Both the position numbers and the translations under genes were made by a program. From NCBI RefSeq assembly GCF_900103445.1, contig NZ_FNHS01000008.1:186001-250000 (forward strand): DNA of 64,000 bases, in the 5' to 3' direction. The notes beneath the pieces are model-generated. The model worked only from the letters and a program-made list of their open reading frames with translations. It was not told where the DNA came from and made no database searches. Positions 46,055-56,398 of the stretch are shown piece after piece (the stretch's first letter is position 1; every line of letters starts with the position of its first letter). The DNA comes from Methylobacterium phyllostachyos (GTDB lineage Bacteria; Pseudomonadota; Alphaproteobacteria; Rhizobiales; Beijerinckiaceae).

Positions 46055-46963
46055 ATGGCTGAGATTCCTTCATCCATGCGCCGCCGCCGGCTGCCGCCCC
46101 TGGCGGCCCTGAGGGCCTTCGAGGCGGCCGCGCGCCATCTCAGCTTCCGCCGGGCCGCCGCCGAACTCGGGGTGACGCCGACCGCGATCAGCCACCAGAT
46201 CCGGCTTCTCGAAGCGAGCCTGGGCCTGGCCCTGTTCGTCCGCGAGGTCCGGCGCGTCGCCCTGACCGCGGCCGGCCAGCGACTCTACCCGGCCCTGCGG
46301 GACGGCTTCGACGCCTTTGAACGCGGCCTCGCCGACGTGTCCCGGCAGACGGGACGCAAGGCGGTGACGCTGACCGCCACGACCCTGTTCACGGCGCGCC
46401 GGCTGCTACCGGCGCTGGGTGCGTTCCGCGCGCAGCATCCGAGCTTCGATCTGCGGCTGCACGCTTCGGACGATCTGGTCGATCTCGCCGCGGGCCTAGC
46501 CGATATCGCGGTCCGCTACGGATCCGGACCCTTCGCCGGATTGGTCACCGAGCCGCTCCTGTCCGAGCGGTTCGGCGTCCTGTGCAATCCGAGCCTCGGC
46601 CTATCTGCCCACGAGGATCTGAAACGGGTCCCACTCCTGCACGTCGAGTGGAAACGGCCCGACATGGCACCGGACTGGCGCCGATGGGCACGCTTGGCCG
46701 GCCTCACCGCCCTGGCGGTCGATGCGGGGCCGCGTCTCACGGATGACGGATACGCGCTTCAGGCCGCCGTCGCCGGTCATGGCGTGGTCGTTGCCAGCCT
46801 CGTGCTCGCGAAGCCCGAACTCGAGGCCGGCCTCCTCGTCCATCCGTTCGGACCGGAGATCGCGGGCGAGGCGTACCACGTGGTCGCGACGCCCGAGAAC
46901 ATGGCGGGCGCCGACGTGATTGCCGTTCGGGATTGGCTCAGGGCCGTCGTTCGCGGAGCGTAG
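46055..46963 (+). CDS. LysR-family transcriptional regulator (GcvA-like)
   Basis: A 302-aa regulator with an N-terminal winged HTH (LPPLAALRAFEAAARHLSFR, AAAELGVTPTAISHQIRLLE) of the GcvA/AmpR subtype, followed by a periplasmic-binding-like effector domain (VTLTATTLFTARRLLPALGA, LAAGLADIAVRYG). The start could be 46055 or 46076 (MRRRRLPP). Divergent from azoR, which it probably controls, perhaps in response to quinones; this is inference. Confidence 0.9.
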   Translation: MAEIPSSMRRRRLPPLAALRAFEAAARHLSFRRAAAELGVTPTAISHQIRLLEASLGLALFVREVRRVALTAAGQRLYPALRDGFDAFERGLADVSRQTGRKAVTLTATTLFTARRLLPALGAFRAQHPSFDLRLHASDDLVDLAAGLADIAVRYGSGPFAGLVTEPLLSERFGVLCNPSLGLSAHEDLKRVPLLHVEWKRPDMAPDWRRWARLAGLTALAVDAGPRLTDDGYALQAAVAGHGVVVASLVLAKPELEAGLLVHPFGPEIAGEAYHVVATPENMAGADVIAVRDWLRAVVRGA

Positions 46964-47010
46964 GTCTCGACAAGGCGAACCCGTCGCCTGCAAGGCTCCC
47001 CGGGCGAGCC

Positions 47011-48052
<1,042 letters not shown>

Positions 48053-48081
<29 letters not shown>

Positions 48082-48934
48082 CGGCGAAGCGCCATTCGAG
48101 GAAGGATTTGAGGACGAGGGTGATGAGGGCGAGGGCGGCAAGGAGCGAAGCGACGGCGAATGCGGCGACGAAGTTGTACTCATTGTAGAGGATCTCCACG
48201 TGGAGTGGGATAGTGTTGGTCAGGCCGCGGATGTGGCCCGACACCACCGACACCGCTCCGAATTCGCCCATCGCCCGGGCATTGCAGAGGAGCACGCTGT
48301 AGAGCAGGCCCCAGCGGATATTGGGCAGCGTCACCGTTCGGAACGCGTGCAGGCCCGAGGCGCCGAGCGTCAGCGCCGCCTCCTCCTCGGCGGTGCCCTG
48401 CTCCTGCATCAGCGGGATCAACTCGCGAGCGACGAACGGGAAGGTGACGAACACCGTCGCGAGCACGATGCCCGGCAGCGCGAACAGGATCTGGATGCCG
48501 TGATCGATCAGCCAGGAGCCGAACAGGCCCTGGGATCCGAACAGCAGCACGTAGATCATCCCCGAGACCACCGGCGAGACCGAGAACGGCAGGTCGATCA
48601 AGGTGATCAGGAGCGACTTGCCGGGGAACTCGAACTTGGCGATCGCCCAGGAGGCGGCCAGCCCGAACACCACGTTGAACGGCACCGCGATCGCCGCCAC
48701 GGTCAGGGTCAGGCGGATCGCGCTCCAGGCGTCGGGCTCGCGGAACGCGTCCAGGAAGGCGCCGATCCCCTTCGAGAGGGCCTGCGTGAACACTGCGAAG
48801 AGTGGCAGCACCAGGAACAAAGCCAGGAACGCCACCGCGATCCCGATGAGGACCGCACGCGTGATGGCGCCCTCGGAGGCGACCTGGGCCGGCTTGGTGG
48901 CCGGCACAGCGACCGGGGAGAAGATCTCAGACAT
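48053..48934 (-). CDS. cysW: Sulfate ABC transporter permease CysW
   Basis: A 293-aa inner-membrane permease with six predicted helices and the EAA loop ([22 protein letters not shown]) that contacts Cys[20 protein letters not shown] and [16 protein letters not shown] are family-typical. It overlaps cysT by 8 nt at its start and cysA at its end, so translation is coupled. Confidence 0.95.
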
Positions 48935-49793
48935 AGCCGAACCGCCGCCGTGACCAGGCCTGGATGAGGTTGATGGCGAGCAGCGTCAGGAACGAGATCC
49001 CGAGCATGATCGTCGCGATGGCCGCCGCACCGCCATAGTCGAACTCGGAGAGCTTGATGACGATCAGCAGCGGCGCGATTTCCGACACGTAAGGCAGGTT
49101 GCCGGCGATGAAGATGATCGAGCCGTACTCGCCGACCCCCCGGGCGAAGGCGAGGGCGAAGCCGGTGAGCACTGCGGGAATCAGCGGCGGCAGCACCACC
49201 TTGGTGAGGGTGGCGAGCCGCGTGGCACCCAGCGTCGCGGAGGCCTCCTCGATCTCCTTGTCGATCTCGGCGATCAGCGGCTGCACGGTCCGCACCGCGA
49301 AGGGCAGGCCGATGAACACCATGGCGATGAAGATGCCGACCGGCGTGTAGGCCGCCTGGATGCCGAGCCGGGCGAGGGCTGAGCCGAGCAGGCCGTCCGG
49401 CGCGTAGAGCGAGGCGAGCGCGATGCCGGCCACCGCGGTCGGCAGGGCGAAGGGCAGGTCGACGGCCGCATCGACGAGCTTGCGGCCCGGGAAGCGGTAG
49501 CGGGTCAGCACCCAGGCCACCAGGAAGCCGAAGGCCGAGGCCACCAGCGCCGCGAGCGCCGAGACGCCGAAGCTGATCCGCAGGGCGCTCGCCACCCGCG
49601 GATCGGTGGCGACCTCCCAGATTCCCGAAAGCCCGAGACCCGAGGCCTTCACCACGAGGCCAGCGAGCGGCAGCAGGACGATCAGGCCGAGGCAGGTCAG
49701 CGTGTAGCCGAAGCTGATCCCGAAACCGGGGATCACGCTCGGCCGGCGGAAGCTGCGCAGAAGGGGCGACTTGGGACGGGGCGTCTCGACCAT
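48927..49793 (-). CDS. cysT: Sulfate ABC transporter permease CysT
   Basis: A 288-aa permease (CysT/CysU). The N-terminus [20 protein letters not shown] leads into six helices; [20 protein letters not shown], the EAA loop ([20 protein letters not shown]) and [15 protein letters not shown] follow. It partners with CysW as the membrane channel. It lies 10 bp downstream of the binding-protein gene. Confidence 0.95.
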   Translation of the reverse strand: MVETPRPKSPLLRSFRRPSVIPGFGISFGYTLTCLGLIVLLPLAGLVVKASGLGLSGIWEVATDPRVASALRISFGVSALAALVASAFGFLVAWVLTRYRFPGRKLVDAAVDLPFALPTAVAGIALASLYAPDGLLGSALARLGIQAAYTPVGIFIAMVFIGLPFAVRTVQPLIAEIDKEIEEASATLGATRLATLTKVVLPPLIPAVLTGFALAFARGVGEYGSIIFIAGNLPYVSEIAPLLIVIKLSEFDYGGAAAIATIMLGISFLTLLAINLIQAWSRRRFGYV

Positions 49794-49803
49794 GGTGCGA
49801 GTC

Positions 49804-50841
49804 TCAGCGGCCAGCCCGGCTCAACCGGTCGAACAGGCCGCCGGCGTCGAAGTTCCGCTTCTGGATCTCGTCCCAGGAGCCCTGCAGATCCTCGATCTTG
49901 AACAGCTTGATCTCGGGGAGCTGCGCAAGGTCGGCCTGCGCCGCCGCCTCGCGCTTGATCGGCCGGTAATGGTGCTTGGCGAAGATCGCCTGTGCGCGGT
50001 CGGTGTAGAGGAAGTCGAGATAGGCCTGCGCGGCCTTCGTCGTCCCCTTACGCTCGGCATTGGCCGCCACGAGGGCCACCGGCGGTTCGGCGTAGATCGA
50101 GCTCGGCGGCGAGACGATGTCGAACTTGTCCGCGCCGAATTCCTGGAGGACCAGGTAGGCCTCGTTCTCCCAGGTGGGCAGCACGTCGCCGAGCCCGCGC
50201 TGCGCGAAGGTCACGGTGGAGCCGCGGGCGCCCGTGTCGAGCACCGGCACGTTCTTGTAGACCTGCCCCACGAAGGCGTCGGCCTTGGCGGCATCCTTGT
50301 CCTGATTGTAGGCGTAGCCCCAGGCGGCGAGGAAGTTCCAGCGCCCGCCCGCCGAGGTCTTCGGATTCGGGGTGATGACCTTCACGTCGGGCTTCACGAG
50401 GTCGGCCCAGTCCTTGACGCCCTTCGGGTTGCCCTTGCGGACGAGGAACACCACCGTCGAGGTGTAGGGTGTCGCCGTGTTCGGCAGCTTGCTGCGCCAA
50501 TCCTCCGGGATCTTGTGCGTGAGCTTGGCGATCGCATCGATGTCGGAGGGGATGCCGAGTGTCACGACGTCGGCGTCGACCCCGTCGATCACCGTGCGCG
50601 CCTGCGCGCCCGATCCACCGTGCGAGGCCCGCACCGTGATCGCCTCGCCGGTCTTGGCCTTCCACTCCTCCGCGAAGGCGGCGTTGATGTCCCGATAGAG
50701 TTCGCGCGTCGGATCGTAGGAGACGTTGAGGAGCGCGGTCTCGGCCGCGGCCGGCAGGGCGCAAGCCAGAAGACCGGCGCCCACCCACAGGGACAGCCCG
50801 ACCGCACGGACCATCCGGCCCCGTCCTGCAGCACTCGTCAT
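49804..50841 (-). CDS. sbp: Periplasmic sulfate-binding protein
   Basis: A 345-aa sulfate-binding protein, starting at the ATG at 50841 (a GTG codon just before is less likely). Sec signal with a cleavage near ALPAAAET (about 33-36). Mature sequence LLNVSYDPTRELYRDINAAF and SHGGSGAQARTV (sulfate-contacting residues), TLGIPSDIDAIA, SAGGRWNFLAAWGYA. It delivers sulfate to CysTWA and is the first gene of the transporter operon, behind operator C. Confidence 0.96.
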   Translation of the reverse strand: MTSAAGRGRMVRAVGLSLWVGAGLLACALPAAAETALLNVSYDPTRELYRDINAAFAEEWKAKTGEAITVRASHGGSGAQARTVIDGVDADVVTLGIPSDIDAIAKLTHKIPEDWRSKLPNTATPYTSTVVFLVRKGNPKGVKDWADLVKPDVKVITPNPKTSAGGRWNFLAAWGYAYNQDKDAAKADAFVGQVYKNVPVLDTGARGSTVTFAQRGLGDVLPTWENEAYLVLQEFGADKFDIVSPPSSIYAEPPVALVAANAERKGTTKAAQAYLDFLYTDRAQAIFAKHHYRPIKREAAAQADLAQLPEIKLFKIEDLQGSWDEIQKRNFDAGGLFDRLSRAGR

Positions 50842-50908
50842 CACGTGCGATCCCCGGCCATTCGCGCTTGCGCGACGCAGGGTGAAGCCCCGGCGTATCT
50901 TGGAAATC

Positions 50909-50932
50909 GTTCTTTTTAACGAACGAAGTCAA
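50909..50932. promoter_or_regulatory. Promoter element and operator C upstream of sbp
   Basis: GTTC (50909-50912), 8 nt, GAAC (50921-50924), about 68-83 bp upstream of sbp; in gene orientation TTGACT (minus strand, 50932-50927) precedes it by 2 nt, the same spacing as at cysH. In gene orientation B and C read alike across TTGACTTCGTTCG. Confidence 0.65.
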
Positions 50933-51187
50933 GCCGTGGACGAAGCGTTGCCCGGCTTTTCGACAGCGACTAGATCGGCGGACGCAGCGGAAAAGCAAGC
51001 GGTGTCAGGGGCGTAGAGAGCCGGAATGTATGGATCTTCTCCCCGGTGCGCTGTCCGGAGAAGAAAATCAGCCTCTTGGGCGGTTTCGCAGAACGAACGA
51101 TCTTCTGTGTGCTGGCGCACATGAGCGCGGCGATCGACATCGCGCGTCCGGCCGTTCAGCGCCGCGATCAAGCGGTTGCGCGGCCGA
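50933..51187. other. Intergenic region between sbp and the NepR-like gene
   Basis: The rest of the 346-bp gap holds no gene. There is a hairpin with 8-bp arms TCTTCTCC (51035-51042) and GGAGAAGA (51057-51064). It lacks a downstream T-run in the direction of the NepR-like gene, so its role as a terminator is uncertain. Confidence 0.35.
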
Positions 51188-51373
51188 TCAGCGTTTCGTC
51201 TTGTCGAGTTGTGCGATGAGGGCTTCGAGCCGCGCGTTGACCGGGGCCTCGAGCGAATCGGCGTATTGCGCGCGCAGGTTCTGGCCGAGATGACGGCGAA
51301 TCCCGGCGGGCAGGTTCGGCGCCTCGGCGGCCGGCTGCTGCGGGGTCGCTCGCTCAGGATGCGGCTTCGACAT
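51188..51373 (-). CDS. NepR-like anti-sigma factor (orphan)
   Basis: A 61-aa protein: MSKPHPERATPQQPAAEAPN then LPAGIRRHLGQNLRAQYADS and LEAPVNARLEALIAQLDKTK. The core pattern LG.NLRA.Y...(L/V)..PV..R...L(I/L).(Q/R)LD matches NepR, which holds the stress sigma factor EcfG inactive until the response regulator PhyR sequesters it. NepR genes normally lie next to ecfG and phyR; neither is here, so this would be an additional orphan copy. A divergent gene has an EcfG-type promoter. The family call is moderate because the protein is short. Confidence 0.55.
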   Translation of the reverse strand: MSKPHPERATPQQPAAEAPNLPAGIRRHLGQNLRAQYADSLEAPVNARLEALIAQLDKTKR

Positions 51374-51492
51374 GATAATGGCATCCTCAGCAGCGGCCGG
51401 ACTTGAGAGTGGCTCGGCTTGGTTAAGGACTCGTCACCACGTCCCTGACGGCGCGGCCTGCCGGACCCGCCGCGCCGGGGCTGTCGCGGGGC

Positions 51493-51518
51493 GGAACTGG
51501 CAACCGCAGGGATACGTT
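51493..51518 (+). promoter_or_regulatory. EcfG (general stress sigma factor) promoter
   Basis: GGAAC (51493-51497), a 17-nt spacer and CGTT (51515-51518) match the alphaproteobacterial EcfG consensus (GGAAC-N16/17-CGTT) exactly. It lies 38 bp before the start codon of the next gene, giving a leader of about 30 nt. Confidence 0.7.
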
Positions 51519-51556
51519 GCCCGCCTTTGAGACAACCCTTCCGCCCGGAGCCTGCC

Positions 51557-51898
51557 GTGTCCCGCCCGATCCCCTTGACGATGTTGGTGTTGCTCGCGTC
51601 CGCCCTGGCGAGCTCACCGAGCCTCGCTCAGACGAAGCCGGGTGAGATCAAGGGTGTCGACGCGATGGGCGATAAATCCCGGAGTGCCCAGGATGGCTGG
51701 AGTCAAGCTCCGGTTCCGCGGGAACAGTCGGCGGCCAAGGATGCGCCGAATCCCGGCGGCCAGTCGATCAAGGAGAATGCCGACCGTCCGGTGCCTAATG
51801 CGAACACCGGCGGCTCGTCCGCGACCGAGCCTCAGGCGCCCCTCGATCACCGTACGGCAAGCCCATCCGGGACGAATCCGGCGGCGCCGAGCAAGTAA
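51557..51898 (+). CDS. Small exported hypothetical protein, probably stress-induced
   Basis: A 113-aa protein from GTG 51557, chosen because GGAG (51547-51550) sits 6 bases upstream. Signal peptide MSRPIPLTMLVLLASALASS cleaved near SLAQ-TK. The mature part is polar and disordered: GEIKGVDAMGDKSRSAQDGW, NPGGQSIKENADRPVPNANT, then a Ser/Pro/Ala-rich tail. No recognised family. Its promoter is of EcfG type, so expression under desiccation, heat or other stress is expected; similar small exported proteins are common in such regulons. Confidence 0.72.
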   Translation: MSRPIPLTMLVLLASALASSPSLAQTKPGEIKGVDAMGDKSRSAQDGWSQAPVPREQSAAKDAPNPGGQSIKENADRPVPNANTGGSSATEPQAPLDHRTASPSGTNPAAPSK

Positions 51899-51970
51899 AA
51901 AAGTCATTTCCTAAAAGGATGATAACACGTCGGGCGAACGTACTGCGTCGCCCGCAACACCGTATCCAAC

Positions 51971-51989
51971 GTGTCACGTCTGTGTCACG
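51971..51989. promoter_or_regulatory. Tandem direct repeat GTGTCACG upstream of fdoG
   Basis: GTGTCACG at 51971-51978 and again at 51982-51989, an 11-bp period of one helical turn, 73-91 bp before the fdoG start. This placement suits an activator. Just downstream, TTATAC (about 52033) may be a -10 element. The 163-bp region also holds a CGGGCG/CGCCCG inverted repeat near 51933-51956. Confidence 0.45.
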
Positions 51990-52061
51990 CAACCGCACTT
52001 GCCTCGCGCACGCTTTTTTGGGACACCCTGGAATTATACCAGATCTCTTTATGGAGCGGAG

Positions 52062-55000
52062 ATGACGGTCCAGGTCTCAAGGCGTGGCCTGCTCAAGGGG
52101 GCCGGTGCCGGCCTCGCGGGCGGCACGCTGGGCGCACTCGGATTTGGCGGGCTCGAGCCCGCCATGGCCGCTGCGGTGCGGCCCTTCAAGCTCGCGCAGA
52201 TGCGCGAGACGCGCAACACGTGCCCGTACTGCTCGGTCGCGTGCGGCGTCATCCTCTACAGCCTCGGCGACCGTTCGAAGAACGCGCGCTCCTCGGTGAT
52301 GCATATCGAGGGCGATCCCGATCACCCGATCAACCGCGGCACGCTCTGCCCGAAGGGCTCGGCGCTGCTCGACTTCGTCCACGCCGAGACCCGCACCAAG
52401 TACCCGCTTCACCGGGCGCCGGGCTCCTCCGAGTTCAAGCGCGTGTCCTGGGACTTCGCCCTGGACCGGATCGCGCAGCTCCTGAAGGAGGACCGGGACA
52501 AGAACTTCGTGGCCAAGAACGGCGACCTCACGGTCAACCGCTGGACCACGATGGGCTTCCTCGGCGCCTCGGCCACCACCAACGAGACGGCCTGGCTGAC
52601 CTACAAGACAGTCCGAAGCATGGGGGCCCTGGTCTTCGATAATCAGGCCAGAGTTTGACACGGTCCGTCGGTCGCCAGTTTGGCGCCCTCCTTCGGACGC
52701 GGTGCGATGACCAACCTCTGGATGGACATCAAGCACGCGGACGTGATCACCGTGATGGGCGGCAATGCCGCCGAGGCTCATCCCTGCGGCTTCAAGTGGG
52801 TCGTCGAGGCGAAAGCCCATAACAATGCCAAGCTGATCGTCGTCGATCCGCGCTTCACCCGCACGGCGTCGGTGGCCGATCTCTACTGCCCGATCCGGCA
52901 GGGGACCGACATCGCGTTCCTGTCGGGCGTGGCCAAGTACCTGCTCGACAACGACAAGCTGCAGCACCGCTACGTCTCCGCCTACACCAACGCCGGGTAC
53001 GTGGTCCGCGAGGGCTACGACTTCCAGGACGGGCTGTTCACGGGCTACGACGCGGACAAGCGCGACTACGACAAGACCACCTGGGACTACGAGATCGGCC
53101 CCGACGGCTACGCCGTGGTCGACGAGACGATGCAGCACCCGCGCTGCGTCATGCAGCTCCTCAAGAAGCATCTCGCGATCTACACGCCCGAGATGGTCGA
53201 GAGGATCTGCGGCTCGCCCAAGGAGACCTTCCTGAAGGTCTGCGAGATGATGGCGACGACGGCTTCCCCCGAGAAGTCGATGGCCTCGCTCTACGCGCTC
53301 GGCTGGACCCATCACTCCAAGGGCTCGCAGAACATCCGCTCGATGTGCATCGTGCAGACCCTGCTCGGGAACATCGGCGTGCTCGGCGGTGGGATGCAGG
53401 CCCTGCGCGGTCACTCCAACATCCAGGGGCTGACCGATATCGGCCTGATGTCGAACCTGATCCCCGGATATCTCAACATCCCGGTGGAGAAGGAGCCCGA
53501 CTACGCGAGCTACATGGCCAAGCGGCAGTTCAAGCCGCTGCGTCCGGGGCAGACGAGCTACTGGCAGAACTACAACAAGTTCTTCGTCTCGTTCCAGAAG
53601 GCGATGTGGGGCGACAAGGCGACGAAGGAGAACGACTGGGCGTACGATTACCTGCCCAAGCTCGACGTGCCGACCTACGACGTGCTGCGTGGGTTCGAGC
53701 TCGCCAAGCAGGGCAAGATGACCGGCTACGTCATCCAGGGCTTCAACCCCCTGCTGTCGTTCCCGAATCGGGCCAAGATGACGGAAGCCTTCTCCAAGAT
53801 GAAGTTCATCGTGGTGATGGACCCGCTCAAGACGGAGACGGCCCGGTTCTGGGAGAACCACGGCGAGTACAACGACGTCGATCCGACCAAGATCCAGACC
53901 GAGGTGTTCGAGCTTCCAACCACCTTGTTCGTGGAGGAGGAAGGCTCGCTGTCGAACTCCAGCCGCTGGCTGCAGTGGCACTGGCAGGCGCAGGAGGCGC
54001 CGGGCGAGTGCCGCTCCGACATCGAGATCATGTCGGAGATCTTCCTGCGCGTCCGCAACGCCTACAAGAAGGATGGCGGGGCCTTCCCGGACGCGATCGT
54101 CAATCTGAAGTGGGACTACGCGATCGCCGAGTCGCCCACGCCGACGGAGCTCGCCCGCGAGCTCAACGGCTACACGCTGGCGCCGACGCCGGACCTCAAC
54201 GGGACGATCATCCCGGCGGGCAAGCAGGTGGACGGCTTCGCCCAGCTCAAGGACGACGGCACCACGGCGTGCGGCTGCTGGATCTATTCCGGCTGCTACA
54301 CCGAGAAGGGCAACATGATGGCCCGCCGGGACAATACCGATCCCGGCGATCGCGGCATCGCGCCCAACTGGGCCTTCGCGTGGCCGGCCAACCGGCGCGT
54401 GCTCTACAACCGCGCCTCGTGCGACCCCGAGGGGCGCCCGTGGTCGGAGAAGAAGAAGCTCATCGAGTGGAACGGCAAGCAGTGGATCGGCTTCGACGTG
54501 CCGGACTACGGCGTCACCGTCGCCCCCGATAAGGGCGTCGGCCCGTTCATCCTGAACCAGGAGGGCGTCGCCCGCCTGTGGACCCGGGGTCTCATGCGCG
54601 ACGGGCCGTTCCCGGCGCATTACGAGCCCTTCGAGTCCCCGATGGCCAACCTCGCCTTCCCGCGGATCAAGGGCGCGCCCGCGTCCCGGATCTTCAAGGA
54701 CGATTTGGCCGATCTCGGCGACGCGAAGGAGTTCCCCTACGCGGCGACGAGCTACCGCCTGACCGAGCACTTCCACGGGTGGACCAAGCACGCCCGGATC
54801 AACGCGATCCTCCAGCCGGAGGCCTTCGTGGAGATCTCGGAGGAACTCGCCAAGGAGAAGGGCATCGCCAAGGGCTCCTGGGTCCGCGTCTGGTCGAAGC
54901 GCGGCTCGCTCAAGGCCAAGGCCCTGGTGACCAAGCGCATCAAGCCGCTGATCTGCGACGGCAAGCCCGTCCACGTCGTCGGCATCCCGCAGCACTGGGG

Positions 55001-55142
55001 CTTCATGGGCCTGACCAAGAAAGGATGGCACCCGAACTCGCTGACGCCCGTCGTCGGCGACGCGAACACCGAGACGCCGGAGTTCAAGGCTTGGCTCGTG
55101 AATATCGAGCCGACCACGCCTCCGTCGGACGCGGTCGCGTAA
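52062..55142 (+). CDS. fdoG: Formate dehydrogenase (membrane, FDH-N/O type) alpha subunit, selenocysteine-containing
   Basis: Molybdo-bis-MGD formate oxidase, exported by Tat and anchored via FdoHI. The 1026-aa product is read through an in-frame TGA at 52656-52658 (codon 199, U). Around it, NQARV-U-HGPSVASLAPSF aligns with the active site of E. coli FdnG (Sec196). The twin-arginine signal is SRRGLLKGAG (RR at 7-8). The 4Fe-4S ligands are Cys 54, 57, 61 and 96 (TCPYCSVACG, LCPKGS). The stretch GRGAMTNLWMDIKHADVITV follows the Sec. A SECIS-like hairpin lies directly after the TGA. ATG at 52062 follows GGAGCGGAG. First gene of fdoGHI-fdhE. Sec-incorporation genes (selA, selB, selC, selD) must be elsewhere. 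Confidence 0.95.
52656..52687 (+). promoter_or_regulatory. Selenocysteine UGA codon and SECIS hairpin
   Basis: From the UGA (52656-52658), 11 nt separate the codon from a stem: G52670 G52671, bulged U52672, C52673 to C52676, pairing with G52682 to C52687. The loop is AGUUU. Counting from the U of UGA, the bulge is U17 and the loop holds G23 and U24, the same positions that SelB recognises in E. coli fdhF and fdnG. Confidence 0.9.
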
Positions 55143-55157
55143 GGGGGAGCGGCAGAC

Positions 55158-56093
55158 ATGGCTGACTACAGCTCCCTCGACATCCGCCAGCGCTCCGCCT
55201 CGACGGAGACGCCGCCGGAGATCCGCCGTCAGGTGGAGGTCGCCAAGCTCATCGACGTGTCGAAGTGCATCGGCTGCAAGGCCTGCCAATCGGCCTGCGA
55301 GGAGTGGAACGACCTGCGCGACGACATCGGTGTCAACACGGGCACCTACCAGAACCCCCACGACCTCACGCCGAAGTCGTGGACCCTGATGCGGTTCACC
55401 GAGTACGAGAACCCGGAGACCAACCACCTCGAATGGCTGATCCGCAAGGACGGCTGCATGCACTGCACCGAGCCGGGCTGCCTGAAGGCCTGCCCGTCCC
55501 CCGGCGCGATCGTGCAGTACTCCAACGGCATCGTCGACTTCATCGAGGAGAACTGCATCGGCTGCGGCTACTGCGTGAAGGGCTGCCCCTTCAACATCCC
55601 GCGCATCAGCCAGACCGATCACAAGGCGTACAAGTGCACCCTGTGCTCGGATCGGGTGGCGGTGGGGCAGGCTCCAGCCTGCGCCAAGGCCTGCCCGACC
55701 GGCTCGATCATGTTCGGCACCAAGCAGGCCATGATCGAGCAGGCTGAGACCCGCGTCGAGGATCTGAAGTCGCGCGGCTTCGCGCATGCCGGCCTCTACG
55801 ACCCGGCCGGCGTCGGCGGCACGCACGTCATGTACGTGCTGCACCATGCCGACCAGCCGAGCCTCTATGCCGGCCTGCCGAACGATCCGAAGATCTCGCC
55901 GCTGGTGGCCTTCTGGAAGGGTGGCGCCAAGGTGTTCGGCCTCGCCGCGATGGGCTTTGCGGCGGTGGCGGGCTTCTTCCACTACGTGACGGCCGGCCCG
56001 AACGAGGTCGTGCCCGAGGAAGAGGAAGAGGCGGTCGAGTACGACGAGGCCAAGCGCCGGGAGACCGGCAGCGACGAAGCGCGGCCGCACTGA
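55158..56093 (+). CDS. fdoH: Formate dehydrogenase beta (iron-sulfur) subunit
   Basis: A 311-aa electron-transfer subunit with four ferredoxin clusters: [11 protein letters not shown] (37-47), [29 protein letters not shown] and CTLCSDR...[10 protein letters not shown]-terminal membrane helix ([19 protein letters not shown], about 254-273) anchors it to the gamma subunit in the periplasmic orientation. It passes electrons from FdoG to cytochrome b. It lies 15 bp downstream of fdoG; a 305-bp gap with a palindromic repeat separates it from fdoI. Confidence 0.96.
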   Translation: MADYSSLDIRQRSASTETPPEIRRQVEVAKLIDVSKCIGCKACQSACEEWNDLRDDIGVNTGTYQNPHDLTPKSWTLMRFTEYENPETNHLEWLIRKDGCMHCTEPGCLKACPSPGAIVQYSNGIVDFIEENCIGCGYCVKGCPFNIPRISQTDHKAYKCTLCSDRVAVGQAPACAKACPTGSIMFGTKQAMIEQAETRVEDLKSRGFAHAGLYDPAGVGGTHVMYVLHHADQPSLYAGLPNDPKISPLVAFWKGGAKVFGLAAMGFAAVAGFFHYVTAGPNEVVPEEEEEAVEYDEAKRRETGSDEARPH

Positions 56094-56104
56094 ACCGCGA
56101 CGGT

Positions 56105-56280
56105 CTCCCTCCCCCCTCTGCGGGGGAGGGTGGCCCCCGAAGGGGGTCGGGAGAGGGGAGCGACGGTGCAGGATCGCCTGTGCCCGTCGTGCCGGTCTCG
56201 TGACCTTTCCCGAACCCGGGTTCCCCTCTCCCGACCCCTGCTGAAGCAGGGACCACCCTCCCCCGCAGAGGGGGAGGGAG
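56105..56280. repeat. Long palindromic repeat between fdoH and fdoI (class R2)
   Basis: Near-perfect inverted arms at 56105-56133 and 56253-56280 (one base shorter on the right), with GGCCCCCGAAGGGGGTC inside. Sequence and arm order are nearly the same as the element between ileS and lspA. The remaining bases to fdoI (56281-56398) show no gene or clear promoter. Confidence 0.8.
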
Positions 56281-56398
56281 AGTTGCGGAGCCGCAAGCGA
56301 CAGGATGGAGACGGCGCAGCTGCTCCACCCTATCTTGAATTTCAGAGCCACCTCCGCCGTGATGCGGGGCCGGCACCGCATCAGGCGCGAGAAGGCCG

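Noticed and set aside
52656..52658. fdoG as a pseudogene split by a stop codon
   Set aside because: The TGA is at the known selenocysteine position and is followed by a correct SECIS hairpin; the downstream half is intact.
52077..56381. A 1434-codon open frame antisense to the formate dehydrogenase operon
   Set aside because: It is a high-GC shadow of fdoGH: Arg/His/Leu-rich, no domain pattern, and it overlaps genes with full motif support.
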